This document shows, piece by piece, positions 8,383 to 16,469 of a stretch of DNA of 64,000 bases. Every line of letters starts with the position of its first letter. The stretch's first letter is position 1. A program made the position numbers and the translations under genes. The DNA comes from Bradyrhizobium nanningense (lineage in GTDB: Bacteria; Pseudomonadota; Alphaproteobacteria; Rhizobiales; Xanthobacteraceae), in contig NZ_LBJC01000078.1 in the NCBI RefSeq assembly GCF_004114535.1, positions 1 through 64,000 on the forward strand. Reading direction: 5' to 3'. A model generated the notes under the pieces. The model saw only the letters and a list, made by a program, of their open reading frames with translations, ran no database searches and had not been told where the DNA came from.

Positions 8383-9363
8383 CTAGTTCGCCTTGATACC
8401 GGCCTCGCTGATGAGCTTGCGCCATTTCGTGCTTTCGTCCTGAATGAAACGGGCGAACTGTTCGGGTGACATCGGCGCAGGCTCCGCGCCAAGCGTCCTG
8501 ATCTTCTCGACCACCGACGGGTCCTTCAGCGCTTTCGTGAACGCCTCATTCAACCTGCCGATGACATCTGCAGGCGTGCCTGAGGGAGCAACGAGCCCGA
8601 ACCAACCGACGGATTCGAAGCCCGCAACGCCACTCTCGGCGAGGGTCGGCACATCGGGCAAGGACGCAAGGCGGCGCGCCGAGGAAACGCCGATCGCGTT
8701 GAGCTTGCGCTCCAGGATCAATTGCCGCGATGACGGGATATCCAGCACCGCGAAGGGGACGTGGCCCGCGAGGACGTCGACCGTCGCCGGTGCGGTGCCG
8801 CGATAAGGGACCAACTCCATCGTAATCCCGGTCTTCTGCGTGAACAGCGCGGCGGTCAAATGCATCGCAGTCGAGTTGCCGCCATGGCCGATCGAAAGCG
8901 TGCCCGGTTTGGCCTTGGCGAGCGCGATCGTTTCGGCCGTATTGTGCGCAGGAATGTCGGCGGACGCGACGAGCACGAAGGGGATTTCCGCGAGCAGGGT
9001 AATGGGTGCGAGATCCTTCAGTTCGAACGGCAGCGACGAGTTGAGATGCGGATTCACCGTCAGCGCACCTGCCGGCGCCACGCCGAGCGTATAGCCGTCC
9101 GGCTTCGCCTGTGCGACCGCCCCCATGCCGATATTGCCCCCTGCCCCGGCGCGGTTCTCGATCACCAGTCCCTGCTTGAGTTCTGCGGTGACCAGTGGTT
9201 CGAGCGCGCGGATGACGGTGTCGGCACTGCCGCCGGGTGGGAAGGTCACGATGATCTTGATCAATTGCTCCGGATAGGCCGCCTCAACCGCCTCCAGCGG
9301 CAGCGCGGCGAAAGTCGCGGCCGTCAGCACGGCCAGGATGCGGCGCCTTGCAACGTGAAACAC
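8383..9363 (-). CDS. Bug/TctC-family tripartite tricarboxylate solute receptor
   Basis: 326 residues from a GTG at 9363. A GGAGGAG ribosome site lies just upstream, which favours this start over the ATG 33 bases earlier. A Sec-type signal peptide (about residues 1-28) precedes a two-lobed Bug receptor: YPEQLIKIIVTFPPGGSADT, ENRAGAGGNIG and VPYRGTAPATVDVLAGHV are signature stretches. It would bind a carboxylate or aromatic acid in the periplasm. No TctA/TctB permease is nearby, so it is an orphan receptor, as usual for this expanded family. It is co-directional with and 72 bases downstream of the FAD monooxygenase, so the ligand may be that enzyme's substrate (inference). Confidence 0.9.
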   Translation of the reverse strand: MFHVARRRILAVLTAATFAALPLEAVEAAYPEQLIKIIVTFPPGGSADTVIRALEPLVTAELKQGLVIENRAGAGGNIGMGAVAQAKPDGYTLGVAPAGALTVNPHLNSSLPFELKDLAPITLLAEIPFVLVASADIPAHNTAETIALAKAKPGTLSIGHGGNSTAMHLTAALFTQKTGITMELVPYRGTAPATVDVLAGHVPFAVLDIPSSRQLILERKLNAIGVSSARRLASLPDVPTLAESGVAGFESVGWFGLVAPSGTPADVIGRLNEAFTKALKDPSVVEKIRTLGAEPAPMSPEQFARFIQDESTKWRKLISEAGIKAN

Positions 9364-9435
9364 GTTCTCCTCCTCGATGCGTCTTCTTGTGATCACCAGG
9401 CCGGCCGCCGCCAGACAGGCGGCTTGATATTCGTA

Positions 9436-11076
9436 TTACGCCGCCGCGCCGGTGAGTTGTGCCAACAAGCCCACCGGATCCTCGGGTGCGACCTGCCCGC
9501 GCCAGGCGATGTGCTGGTCGGGCCGGACCAGCACCAGCTTTTCGGCATAAGCCCCGTTCGCCTCGTCCGGCGCAACGTCGACCAGCGCCAGCGGCATACC
9601 ACGTGTCTCTGCTGCGGAGGTCAGCGGCGCCACATCGATGGCCGAGTCGAACCGCAGCAACGTGTAGCCGACCCCGAAGGCATCGTAGAGCGATCGCCCG
9701 TCGCGCAGGAACAGATGTGGGGCGCGAGCGCCCGGCACCGTGGAGGGGGTGAAGCTGCCCATCGCATAGGCCGGAGGCGTCTCGCCGTCATAGACGATGA
9801 TCGGCGAGGCATCGTAGTAATAGCCGAAGTTCAATCCGGCGCAGCAATATTGCTGCACGTTGAGGTCATAGGCCGCCCTGGCCAGCGCCGCGCGCGCCGC
9901 ATGGCCACGCGGCGTGTCGTCCTCGATCTCCGCCGAGACGCCGCCGCGCTGCGCCATCATCTTCATCGCGTGGTCCATCGCAAAACGCGACACTTGTTCA
10001 GTGATGGGCTGACGCTCCGCCTCGTAAGCATCGAGGATCGATACCGGCGCCCATCCGTTCAGATGCGCCGCCAATTGCCAGCAGAGGTCGACGGCGTCGG
10101 CGATGCCCGCATTCATGCCGTAGCCCGCATAGGGCATCCACAAATGCGCGGCGTCGCCACAGATGAAGACCCTGCGGTCGCGGAAGCGATCGGCCACCAG
10201 CCGGCGCCCGACCCAGTCCTCCTTGCTGAGCACCCGATATTCAAAGCGCTCGTCAACGCCGAGAATGGCGCGGATGGACCAATCGCGATCGACCGAGTCG
10301 AATTCGGGCTCATCGGGCTTCAGGTGATTGTGGATCAGCCAGCGATCGCGACCATCGATCGCAACCGTGGTGCCCGAGCGTCGCGGGTTGAGCGAGAGCA
10401 CCATCCAGGCTGGCTTGTGCGTGCCCATCAGCTCTTTGAGTTGCGGCGCTTCAATGAAGGTCGATTGCACGCGCTGGATCACGGGCGTGCCGGACAGGTT
10501 GGCGCCGATCGATTTGCGAACAAGCGAGCGGCTGCCATCGCAGCCGATCACGAAGCTGGCTTCGATACGAAGCGAATTTCCGCTGTCGAGGTCGCGCGCC
10601 AGCGCGACCACATGGTCGTCATCCTGCTCGATGGACACGACTTCCGTGCGCGCCAGAATGGTGATGCGCGACTGCGCGGCGGCATGACTGAACAGGATCG
10701 GTTCGAGATAGACTTGGTTGATCCGGTGCGGCGGCTCTGGCGTCGGCCACCAGGTATCGGGGCCGCCGGTCGCGCTGTAGCGGCGTGCGCGCGAGGGGAT
10801 GTCGATGCGACAGAGCTCGATGCCGGTCGCCGTGGTGCGGTAGGAGCAATCGTTGGGAAAGTCTGCCGGGAGTCCCGCATCGCGCAGCTTTGCAGCGACG
10901 CCGAGCCTTCGGAAGATTTCCATCGAGCGCGCCGAGACGTGGTTGCACTTGACGCTGGGCGGATCGCCGGCATGGCGGATATCCGCGACCACGACGTCGA
11001 TCCCGCGCGAAGCAAGGTCCATCGCCGCAGTCAAACCTACGGGCCCGGCGCCCACCACCAGCACCTGTGTCCTCAT
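9436..11076 (-). CDS. FAD-dependent aromatic monooxygenase, MhpA/PHBH-like
   Basis: 546 residues. The N-terminal GAGPVGLTAAMDLASRG (about 9-25) is the FAD ADP-binding loop. A DG segment (FVIGCDGSRSLVRK) and the GD segment (VFICGDAAHLWMPYAGYGMN) are the other two class A flavoprotein hydroxylase signatures. A C-terminal thioredoxin-like region follows, as in MhpA and related phenol hydroxylases. It likely hydroxylates an aromatic ring using NAD(P)H and O2; the exact substrate is unknown. Divergent LysR gene at 11191 and downstream Bug receptor suggest a small catabolic unit. Confidence 0.9.
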   Translation of the reverse strand: MRTQVLVVGAGPVGLTAAMDLASRGIDVVVADIRHAGDPPSVKCNHVSARSMEIFRRLGVAAKLRDAGLPADFPNDCSYRTTATGIELCRIDIPSRARRYSATGGPDTWWPTPEPPHRINQVYLEPILFSHAAAQSRITILARTEVVSIEQDDDHVVALARDLDSGNSLRIEASFVIGCDGSRSLVRKSIGANLSGTPVIQRVQSTFIEAPQLKELMGTHKPAWMVLSLNPRRSGTTVAIDGRDRWLIHNHLKPDEPEFDSVDRDWSIRAILGVDERFEYRVLSKEDWVGRRLVADRFRDRRVFICGDAAHLWMPYAGYGMNAGIADAVDLCWQLAAHLNGWAPVSILDAYEAERQPITEQVSRFAMDHAMKMMAQRGGVSAEIEDDTPRGHAARAALARAAYDLNVQQYCCAGLNFGYYYDASPIIVYDGETPPAYAMGSFTPSTVPGARAPHLFLRDGRSLYDAFGVGYTLLRFDSAIDVAPLTSAAETRGMPLALVDVAPDEANGAYAEKLVLVRPDQHIAWRGQVAPEDPVGLLAQLTGAAA

Positions 11077-11142
11077 GCTCGTTTCATCCCTTTGCCAACC
11101 GCGGATTTGCCGTCGGCGCAGCGTGCATTTTATTGCAGGGTT

Positions 11143-11183
11143 GCTTATGAGATAAGACAGAAAGAACTCATCAATTCATAAGC
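11143..11183. promoter_or_regulatory. Inverted repeat between monooxygenase and LysR genes
   Basis: GCTTATGA at 11143-11150 and TCATAAGC at 11176-11183 are exact inverse complements. A further CTCAT copy is at 11167-11171 and an internal TTAT-GAG-ATAA dyad overlaps the left arm. It lies directly upstream of the LysR start at 11191, within the 114-base divergent promoter region, and is a good candidate for the LysR recognition and activation sites. Confidence 0.5.
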
Positions 11184-11190
11184 TTCACCT

Positions 11191-12090
11191 ATGAATGTCA
11201 CTCTGCGGCAGCTCCGAGCCTTTACCGGCGTGTATCGCACGCGCAGCATCACCCGGGCGGCGCGCGAACTCGGGATCACGCAATCGGCGGCGAGCCTGTT
11301 GATCCAGCAGCTCGAGAGCCAGCTCGGCGTCAAACTGTTCGACCGCTCGACGCGGTCGGTGCGGCCGACGCTGGCCGCTGATGAGGCGGTTCATGCCGCC
11401 GAACGGATGCTGGGCGATGCGCTGGGCTTATCGCGGCGCATGCGTGACCTCGCGCAAGCGCGCGCCGGCCGCGTCGCGTTCGTCGCGTCAGCCGGCGCCG
11501 CATCGGCGCTGCTGCCGCTGGTGCTCGCGAAGTTCCGCGAAACCCATCCTGCCATCGAAATCGACATGCGCGACGTTGCCGCCGACGATCTCGTGCCGCG
11601 CCTGATCGCAACCGACGCGGAATTCGCGATCGGCAGCGTGGAGGGCGAATTCGCCGACATGACGATCGAGACACTGACCCGGGGCCGCCTCAGTGCCATC
11701 GGCCGCCGCACCGCGGACTTCGCCGCACGTCGCTCCCTCACATGGGACGAACTGGCGCAGCTGCCGACGATTGCGATGCGGCGCGCGACACGGATCCGCG
11801 TGCAGATCGATCAGGCGCTCGGCGCGCAGGGCAAGCACCTCTCGCCGACCTATGAAGTGACGCTGATCAACACCGCGCTCGCCATGACCGCGCAAGGCCT
11901 CGGCCTCGCCATCCTGCCCGCAACCATGCTGCCGGCCGATCAGTTTCCGACCCTGATCGCAAAGCCGCTGGTACGCCCGGCCATTACGCGACCGGTGTCC
12001 CTGTTGCAGCGGCAGGGCCGAACGCTATCGCCTGCGGCGCAAGCATTCGTGGCAACGGCGCGAGCAGTGCTGGCGGAACGATCGGGGTGA
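11191..12090 (+). CDS. LysR-family transcriptional regulator
   Basis: 299 residues. N-terminal helix-turn-helix (about residues 3-60, SITRAARELGITQSAASLLIQQLE) and a C-terminal effector-binding domain (about 90-295). Divergent from the FAD monooxygenase/Bug pair and probably its regulator, through the dyad at 11143-11183. Inducer unknown, perhaps the aromatic substrate. There is no strong ribosome site before ATG 11191, but this start gives the expected N-terminus (MNVTLRQLRAF). Confidence 0.9.
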   Translation: MNVTLRQLRAFTGVYRTRSITRAARELGITQSAASLLIQQLESQLGVKLFDRSTRSVRPTLAADEAVHAAERMLGDALGLSRRMRDLAQARAGRVAFVASAGAASALLPLVLAKFRETHPAIEIDMRDVAADDLVPRLIATDAEFAIGSVEGEFADMTIETLTRGRLSAIGRRTADFAARRSLTWDELAQLPTIAMRRATRIRVQIDQALGAQGKHLSPTYEVTLINTALAMTAQGLGLAILPATMLPADQFPTLIAKPLVRPAITRPVSLLQRQGRTLSPAAQAFVATARAVLAERSG

Positions 12091-12145
12091 GCTTCGCCGG
12101 TATCAGGCTGATTCTGAGGAGGTTTCTCGGCGCGGTTTTCAATTA

Positions 12146-12235
12146 TGGCGGAGAGGGAGGGATTCGAACCCCCGATAGGCTTGCACCTATGCCGCATTTC
12201 GAGTGCGGTGCATTCAACCACTCTGCCACCTCTCC
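12146..12235 (-). tRNA. tRNA-Ser (anticodon CGA)
   Basis: Read on the minus strand it starts GGAGAGGTGGC and ends CCTCTCCGCCA, with the CCA encoded. The acceptor stem is 7 bp. The anticodon loop reads CTCGAAA, giving anticodon CGA. The long variable arm expected of serine tRNAs is present, and the T arm has GGTTCGAATCC. Length 90 nt. Confidence 0.97.
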
Positions 12236-12367
12236 TGAAGGCGCCATATAGGAGCTGCGGCCCCTGTGGTTGGGGCGTTAATAGGCGAGGATGGCGGGCC
12301 AGACAAGGCGCGAAAGGGGAAAATCCGCTGCCTCTTTCACCCCGCACCTCACCTCGGAGGAACCCCC

Positions 12368-13231
12368 ATGGAGCATCTGACGATCGAGGCCAACGGCGCC
12401 AATTTGCACCTGGTCCGCACCGGAGCGGGCAAACCGCTGCTTTTGCTGCATGGTTGGCCGGAATTCTGGCTGACCTGGGAGCCGGTCATAGCACGGCTGG
12501 CCGACCGTTTCATGCTGATCGCACCCGACCTGCGTGGCTTCGGCGATAGCGACAAGCCTGACGGGCCTTACGGGCCGGATGGCCATGCCACCGATATGCT
12601 GGCGCTGATGGACCGGCTCGGCATCGACCGTTTCGGGGTGGTCGGCCACGATGTCGGCGGCGCCGTGATGCAGCCGCTGGCGCGGCAGGCATCTGGGCGG
12701 CTGGCCGGATTGTCTTTCTTCGATTTCGTCTACCCCGGGATCGGGCCGCGCATGGGCGCGCCGGACCGGCTCAACCACATCTGGTATCAGTCCTTCCACC
12801 AGATGGAGATGGCCGAGCGGCTCATCGGCGCCAGCCGGGACAATTGCCGGCTCTATATCAGCCATTTCCTGCGGGGCTGGGCGCATCGGAAAGACGCCTT
12901 CGACCACGTCCTCGACGCCTTCACCGACAATTTCTTCAAAGACGGCAATCTCGCCGGCGGCTTTGCGCATTATCGCGCCTCGCATGCCGGGCGGCTTGCG
13001 ATGATGAAGGGCGAAGCGCCGCCGCTGCCGCCGATCAGCGTGCCGGCCTGCGTCCGCTGGGCCGAGCACGATCCGCTGTTTCCTTATGCCTGGACCGACC
13101 GGCTGGGGGAGACTTTCAGCGCGCTCGATCTTGCGATGTTTCCCGGCGTCGGCCACTTCCCGCATCGGGAAGATCCGGATCACGCGGCGATGGAGATCGC
13201 AGCGTTCTTTCAGCGCATCGGCTGGAGTTGA
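12368..13231 (+). CDS. Alpha/beta hydrolase, epoxide hydrolase/dehalogenase type
   Basis: 287 residues from ATG 12368, preceded by GGAGGAA. The oxyanion motif HGWPEFW (28-34), DLRGFGDSDKP, nucleophile elbow VVGHDVGG with Asp95, and the C-terminal GVGHFPH with His263 are those of the Asp-nucleophile branch (epoxide hydrolases, haloalkane and haloacetate dehalogenases). An Asp rather than Ser nucleophile points to epoxide or C-halogen chemistry rather than ester cleavage. Single gene between tRNA-Ser and the convergent ROK-like gene. Confidence 0.88.
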   Translation: MEHLTIEANGANLHLVRTGAGKPLLLLHGWPEFWLTWEPVIARLADRFMLIAPDLRGFGDSDKPDGPYGPDGHATDMLALMDRLGIDRFGVVGHDVGGAVMQPLARQASGRLAGLSFFDFVYPGIGPRMGAPDRLNHIWYQSFHQMEMAERLIGASRDNCRLYISHFLRGWAHRKDAFDHVLDAFTDNFFKDGNLAGGFAHYRASHAGRLAMMKGEAPPLPPISVPACVRWAEHDPLFPYAWTDRLGETFSALDLAMFPGVGHFPHREDPDHAAMEIAAFFQRIGWS

Positions 13232-13255
13232 GGTCGACCGATCCGAAAACGGGGT

Positions 13256-13289
13256 GGGACCGCCAGACGCGGTAAACACTGGCGGTCCC
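13256..13289. terminator. Hairpin after alpha/beta hydrolase gene
   Basis: GGGACCGCCAG (13256-13266) pairs exactly with CTGGCGGTCCC (13279-13289) across a 12-base loop. It lies 25 bases after the hydrolase stop and before the convergent ROK-like stop. No clear T-run follows, so termination is likely but not certain. Confidence 0.55.
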
Positions 13290-13415
13290 GGTGCCGCTCA
13301 TTGAAATACTGGCTGGGAAGGGCGGCTTCGCCGGCCAGCTGGAAGCGACGATTCGACCCTAGCGTGCAGCGGGCGCGCCGCAACGCAATCCGGTCCTTAA
13401 CCTAACCGGTCAAGG

Positions 13416-14546
13416 TTACTCCTTGTCCGACTTGCTCTTTTTCTTCCCATTCTCCGTGGAATCCCGGTCTTTGTCCTTGCCGTTGTCCTTGCGGCGGTTG
13501 GTGAAGCGGGCATTGCCGAGCCCGGTGCCGATCGTGAGCACGCCCCAGCGCTCGACGTCCTGCATGAACGGCACTTCGGAGAGGCCTTGCACCACGCCGT
13601 CATTGTGCATCAGGACCGCGGTGTCGTGCTCGCCGATGACAGGGATGGCCTCGACCAGGCTCGCCGGCAGGTTGAACTTGCTGCTCTCCCAATTGCCGGG
13701 GAGGTTCTGCGCGCCCTTTTCGATGGAGCCGTCCGCGTTGATCACGCCGGGACAGGCGATGCCGATGAAGGGTGCGAGCTTGAAGCCTTCGGCCTCGGCG
13801 TCCTCGATCAGGCCTTGAAGCATCTTGACCAGCCGCTTGACCGCGGCCTCGCGGCTCGGCTCGTCATCAGCGTGGCGCCACAGATCGGATTTGAAGACGA
13901 CCGCCTTGGACAGATCGGGCGCCTTCTTCCAGCGCGTCTCGACGATGCCGCAGCGGATGTTGGTTCCGCCGATGTCGACCGCCAGGATGCTGTCATAGGC
14001 CTCGAAAATCCAGGACGGCGCAAGGTGCAGGGCCCCGATCAAGCCGGCATCATCCGGATCGAAGCGGATCGGCACCAGGTCGACCTTGAAGCCTTCCGAT
14101 TTCAGGATGATCTCGGCCCGGGCAATGGCAATTTCGCCGAGCCGGCTGGCACGAAAGCCGCCGCCGACCACGATGCATTCGGTCTTGGCCCAGGCCTTGG
14201 TCTTGAGAAACCGCCGCGTGACGTAAGCCAGCTCCTGCGCGAAATCCTCGATCGCACTGTGCACGACGGCGGTGGCCTCGGTATCGTCGCCGATCAGAAC
14301 GGCATCGAGGGCCTTCTTGCTGATCTTGTCGGACGGCTCATCGCCAAAGGGATCCTCGCCGGACTTGCGCAGCGGCTTGCGCCACTCTTCGAGGATCTCG
14401 CGAAACGCCCCCTTGCTGGCGCGGTCGCCGAGAAAGCCGTCGTCGTCCTTGATCTCGATGTTGAAGCTGTCGACGTCGACCGACGGCAGCCGGCCTGCCC
14501 CGTGCTGGGCAATGCCCGTCGTCTTGACCAATTCGTCCGTTGCCAT
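13416..14546 (-). CDS. ROK-family sugar kinase-like protein, motifs circularly permuted
   Basis: 376 residues from ATG 14546, which has AGGG five bases upstream; 13 further codons upstream are open. All actin-fold ATPase motifs of ROK proteins are present but in unusual order: IVVGGG (125-130, normally the adenosine motif near the C-terminus), DDAGLIGA (165-172, normally near the C-terminal end), then AVDIGGTN (189-196, normally at the N-terminus), IACPGVI (263-269), EHD (306-308, position of the catalytic Asp in ENDAN), and TIGTGLGNA (338-346, phosphate 2). The zinc motif CxCGxxGC is absent. The C-terminal 27 residues are a Lys/Asp-rich tail. So the part that normally follows phosphate 2 lies at the N-terminus. 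Likely an ATP-dependent sugar kinase or derived sensor; substrate unknown. Confidence 0.82.
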   Translation of the reverse strand: MATDELVKTTGIAQHGAGRLPSVDVDSFNIEIKDDDGFLGDRASKGAFREILEEWRKPLRKSGEDPFGDEPSDKISKKALDAVLIGDDTEATAVVHSAIEDFAQELAYVTRRFLKTKAWAKTECIVVGGGFRASRLGEIAIARAEIILKSEGFKVDLVPIRFDPDDAGLIGALHLAPSWIFEAYDSILAVDIGGTNIRCGIVETRWKKAPDLSKAVVFKSDLWRHADDEPSREAAVKRLVKMLQGLIEDAEAEGFKLAPFIGIACPGVINADGSIEKGAQNLPGNWESSKFNLPASLVEAIPVIGEHDTAVLMHNDGVVQGLSEVPFMQDVERWGVLTIGTGLGNARFTNRRKDNGKDKDRDSTENGKKKSKSDKE

Positions 14547-14685
14547 GAGAGCCCTTGCCCGCGTGTCTGATTTGCGAGGACACAACGGGGAGGGAACCCG
14601 TTGGTTGCAAACCGGCCGCAGATTCGGCCGACGCGCCGGGATGGGCCCAAATCCTTCAAATCCGGGCGCTTTTCGGCAGTTTTCC

Positions 14686-14713
14686 TTGACTCCCAGCGCG
14701 CGGCGGCTATAAG
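14686..14713 (+). promoter_or_regulatory. Sigma-70-type promoter for rplU-rpmA
   Basis: TTGACT (14686-14691) and TATAAG (14708-14713) are spaced by 16 bases, close to the housekeeping consensus. They lie about 165 bases ahead of the L21 start and 140 bases from the divergent ROK-like gene start, leaving a long transcribed leader. Confidence 0.7.
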
Positions 14714-14877
14714 TCCCACAGCCGGCGCGGGGCGTTTCTCGCGCCGCTTGTTTTTGCGTGGGTTTTCAAAGGGATAACTCCCGCCCGCACAAAACTCGCA
14801 TGAACCCTTAGCGACTGACAAAAAGCCGGCCCCTGACAATCCGTCGTGAGGCCGGGATTGAACACGGAGAAAGAACG
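14714..14877 (+). other. Long 5' leader of rplU
   Basis: About 150-160 nt between the predicted promoter and the rplU start, more than translation initiation requires. It contains GC-rich inverted segments (GCGGGGCG with CGCGCC near 14728-14746, and CCGGCCCC near 14826 with GGCCGGG near 14852) that could form hairpins. A ribosomal-protein autoregulatory leader is possible; I cannot match it to a named family. Confidence 0.3.
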
Positions 14878-15264
14878 ATGTTCGCAGTCATCAAAACCGG
14901 CGGCAAGCAATACCGCGTCGTGCCGGATGATGTTCTCGAAGTAGGCAAGATCGAAGGCGAAGTCGGCTCGATCGTGCAGTTGAATGAAGTTCTGGTGGTC
15001 GGCGGCGACACGCCGGTGCTGGGCGTTCCGACGGTCGCAGGCGCGTCCGTTGCGGTCGAGGTGCTCGACCACAAGCGCGGCCCCAAGGTCATCGCGTTCA
15101 AGAAGCGCCGCCGCAAGAACTCGCGCCGCAAGCGCGGCTATCGCGACGAGATCACGGTTCTGCGCGTCAGCGAGATCCTGACGGACAACGCCAAGCCCAC
15201 CAAGGGCCCGCGTCCGAAGAAGGAAAAGGTGGCGAAAGAGCCGGCAGCGGAAGCCGCCGAATAA
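14878..15264 (+). CDS. rplU: 50S ribosomal protein L21
   Basis: 128 residues. The start MFAVIKTGGKQYRV and the basic KKRRRKNSRRKRGYRD segment are diagnostic of L21. A C-terminal extension rich in Lys, Ala, Pro and Glu (about 103-128) is common in rhizobia. Good GGAGA ribosome site before ATG. First gene of the rplU-rpmA unit; L27 follows after 102 bases. L21 binds 23S rRNA and assembles early in the large subunit. Confidence 0.98.
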   Translation: MFAVIKTGGKQYRVVPDDVLEVGKIEGEVGSIVQLNEVLVVGGDTPVLGVPTVAGASVAVEVLDHKRGPKVIAFKKRRRKNSRRKRGYRDEITVLRVSEILTDNAKPTKGPRPKKEKVAKEPAAEAAE

Positions 15265-15366
15265 CTGGAATTGATCACGCCAATTCACGAATTGATGCGT
15301 GAGAAATTTTGAAATGATTCCGTCAAGGAATTGACCTAGAACTACGCAGGATTTCGGAGACGAGCC

Positions 15367-15636
15367 ATGGCTCACAAAAAAGCAGGCGGTTCATCGCGTA
15401 ACGGACGCGATTCCAAGGGCAAGCGCCTCGGTATCAAGGCGTTCGGCGGGGAGGTCGTCACTCCCGGCAACATCATTGCGCGTCAGCGCGGCACCACCTG
15501 GCACCCCGGCCTTAATGTCGGCATGGGCACGGACCATACTCTGTTCGCCAAGATCGAGGGTCGTGTTGCGTTCCAGGCCAAAGCCAACGGCCGCACCTTC
15601 GTATCGGTACTCCCGATCGCAGAGGCTGCTGAATAG
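15367..15636 (+). CDS. rpmA: 50S ribosomal protein L27
   Basis: 89 residues, full length. MAHKKAGGSSRNGRDSKGKR and the IIARQRGTTWHPG motif are diagnostic. The N-terminus reaches the peptidyl-transferase centre; no Firmicutes-type cleaved extension is present. Ribosome site CGGAGA upstream. The gap from rplU has three copies of GAATTGA(T/C) at 15268, 15289 and 15328. A strong terminator follows at 15710. Confidence 0.98.
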   Translation: MAHKKAGGSSRNGRDSKGKRLGIKAFGGEVVTPGNIIARQRGTTWHPGLNVGMGTDHTLFAKIEGRVAFQAKANGRTFVSVLPIAEAAE

Positions 15637-15709
15637 ACGGTGGATCAAATTGGAGTCCGCCGGTCCCGACTGAACCGGCGGAGTCCAGATCATAGCGATC
15701 GAAGGCTCC

Positions 15710-15745
15710 AAGGGGAGGCGGGAAACCGGCCTCCCCTTTTCTTTT
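15710..15745 (+). terminator. Rho-independent terminator after rpmA
   Basis: AAGGGGAGGC and GCCTCCCCTT form a stem around a short loop, followed by TTTCTTTT. It lies 75-110 bases after the rpmA stop and closes the L21-L27 operon. Confidence 0.85.
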
Positions 15746-15786
15746 GACTTGCTCACTTTGACTTAGTGACTTTCACGGAGCCGGAC

Positions 15787-16380
15787 ATGTTGCAGGATTT
15801 CTCGAGCGTGACCTTGGCTGAGGCGAGACCCAGCGTCGTCGCCACCGAACGGCTGACGTTGCGGCGGCCGACGCTTGCCGACGTCAGGACCATCGCCCGG
15901 CTCGCCAACGACCGCCGCGTCGCGGAAAACACCCGCCGGCTGCCGCATCCCTATTCGCAGGACGACGCCGTCGCATTCATCCGCGCCACCGCCGCGCTCG
16001 GCAGCGAGACCGTGTTCCTGATCGAGCACGATACCGGGCCGGTCGGCATGGTCGGCATCGACTGCTCCACGCCTGGCAATGCCGAGCTCGGCTACTGGCT
16101 CGGCGTCGAGCATTGGGGCCGGGGCTTTGCCACCGAGGCGGCACGCGGCGCGATCGACTTCTTCTTCGAGGAGTTCGAGGACGATCATCTCTATGCCGGC
16201 GCGCGCGTCACCAATCCGGCCTCGCGCAAGGTGCTGGAGAAGTGCGGCTTCCAGTGGAGCGGCGTCCAGCTGCACCGATTTTTGGCGCTGGGCTCGTCGA
16301 CGCCGGTCGACTGCTTCCGCCTGTCGCGCGGCGTGTGGGCCTCGCTGAAGAGCTGGAGCAGCGCGAGGCGGATGAGGTAG
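15787..16380 (+). CDS. GNAT N-acetyltransferase, RimJ/RimL-like
   Basis: 197 residues from ATG 15787, which has CGGAG six bases upstream; a GTG seven codons earlier is also open. TERLTLRRPTLADV opens the family, and GYWLGVEHWGRGFATEAARGAI is the acetyl-CoA pyrophosphate-binding motif A. NPASRKVLEKCGF is the usual motif B. It probably acetylates a protein N-terminus or small amine; the target is unknown. A GNAT gene after rpmA is common in Rhizobiales. Confidence 0.9.
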   Translation: MLQDFSSVTLAEARPSVVATERLTLRRPTLADVRTIARLANDRRVAENTRRLPHPYSQDDAVAFIRATAALGSETVFLIEHDTGPVGMVGIDCSTPGNAELGYWLGVEHWGRGFATEAARGAIDFFFEEFEDDHLYAGARVTNPASRKVLEKCGFQWSGVQLHRFLALGSSTPVDCFRLSRGVWASLKSWSSARRMR

Positions 16381-16399
16381 GGGCGCACCACATACGCGA

Positions 16400-16450
16400 C
16401 TGTCGTCCCGGATCGGCGCGCGCTTCAGGCGCGCTTGTCCGGGACGACAG
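16400..16450. terminator. Palindromic element between convergent genes
   Basis: CTGTCGTCCCGGA (16400-16412) and TCCGGGACGACAG (16438-16450) are perfect 13-bp inverted repeats, with a further GCGCGC pairing inside. It lies between the stops of the convergent GNAT and DMT genes (16380 and 16470), so it can act as a two-way terminator. A shorter relative is at 18252-18282. Confidence 0.65.
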
Positions 16451-16469
16451 CGGAGTTGTTCGGCTGCGT

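Noticed and set aside
8761..11181. 806-codon open frame on the plus strand
   Set aside because: It lies opposite the Bug receptor and FAD monooxygenase, which have clear domains. The translation is a His/Arg/Gln-rich shadow without family motifs, as expected from GC-rich codon use.
12146..12235. tRNA-Ser as an integration site
   Set aside because: No integrase gene beside it and no repeat of the tRNA 3' end was seen nearby.
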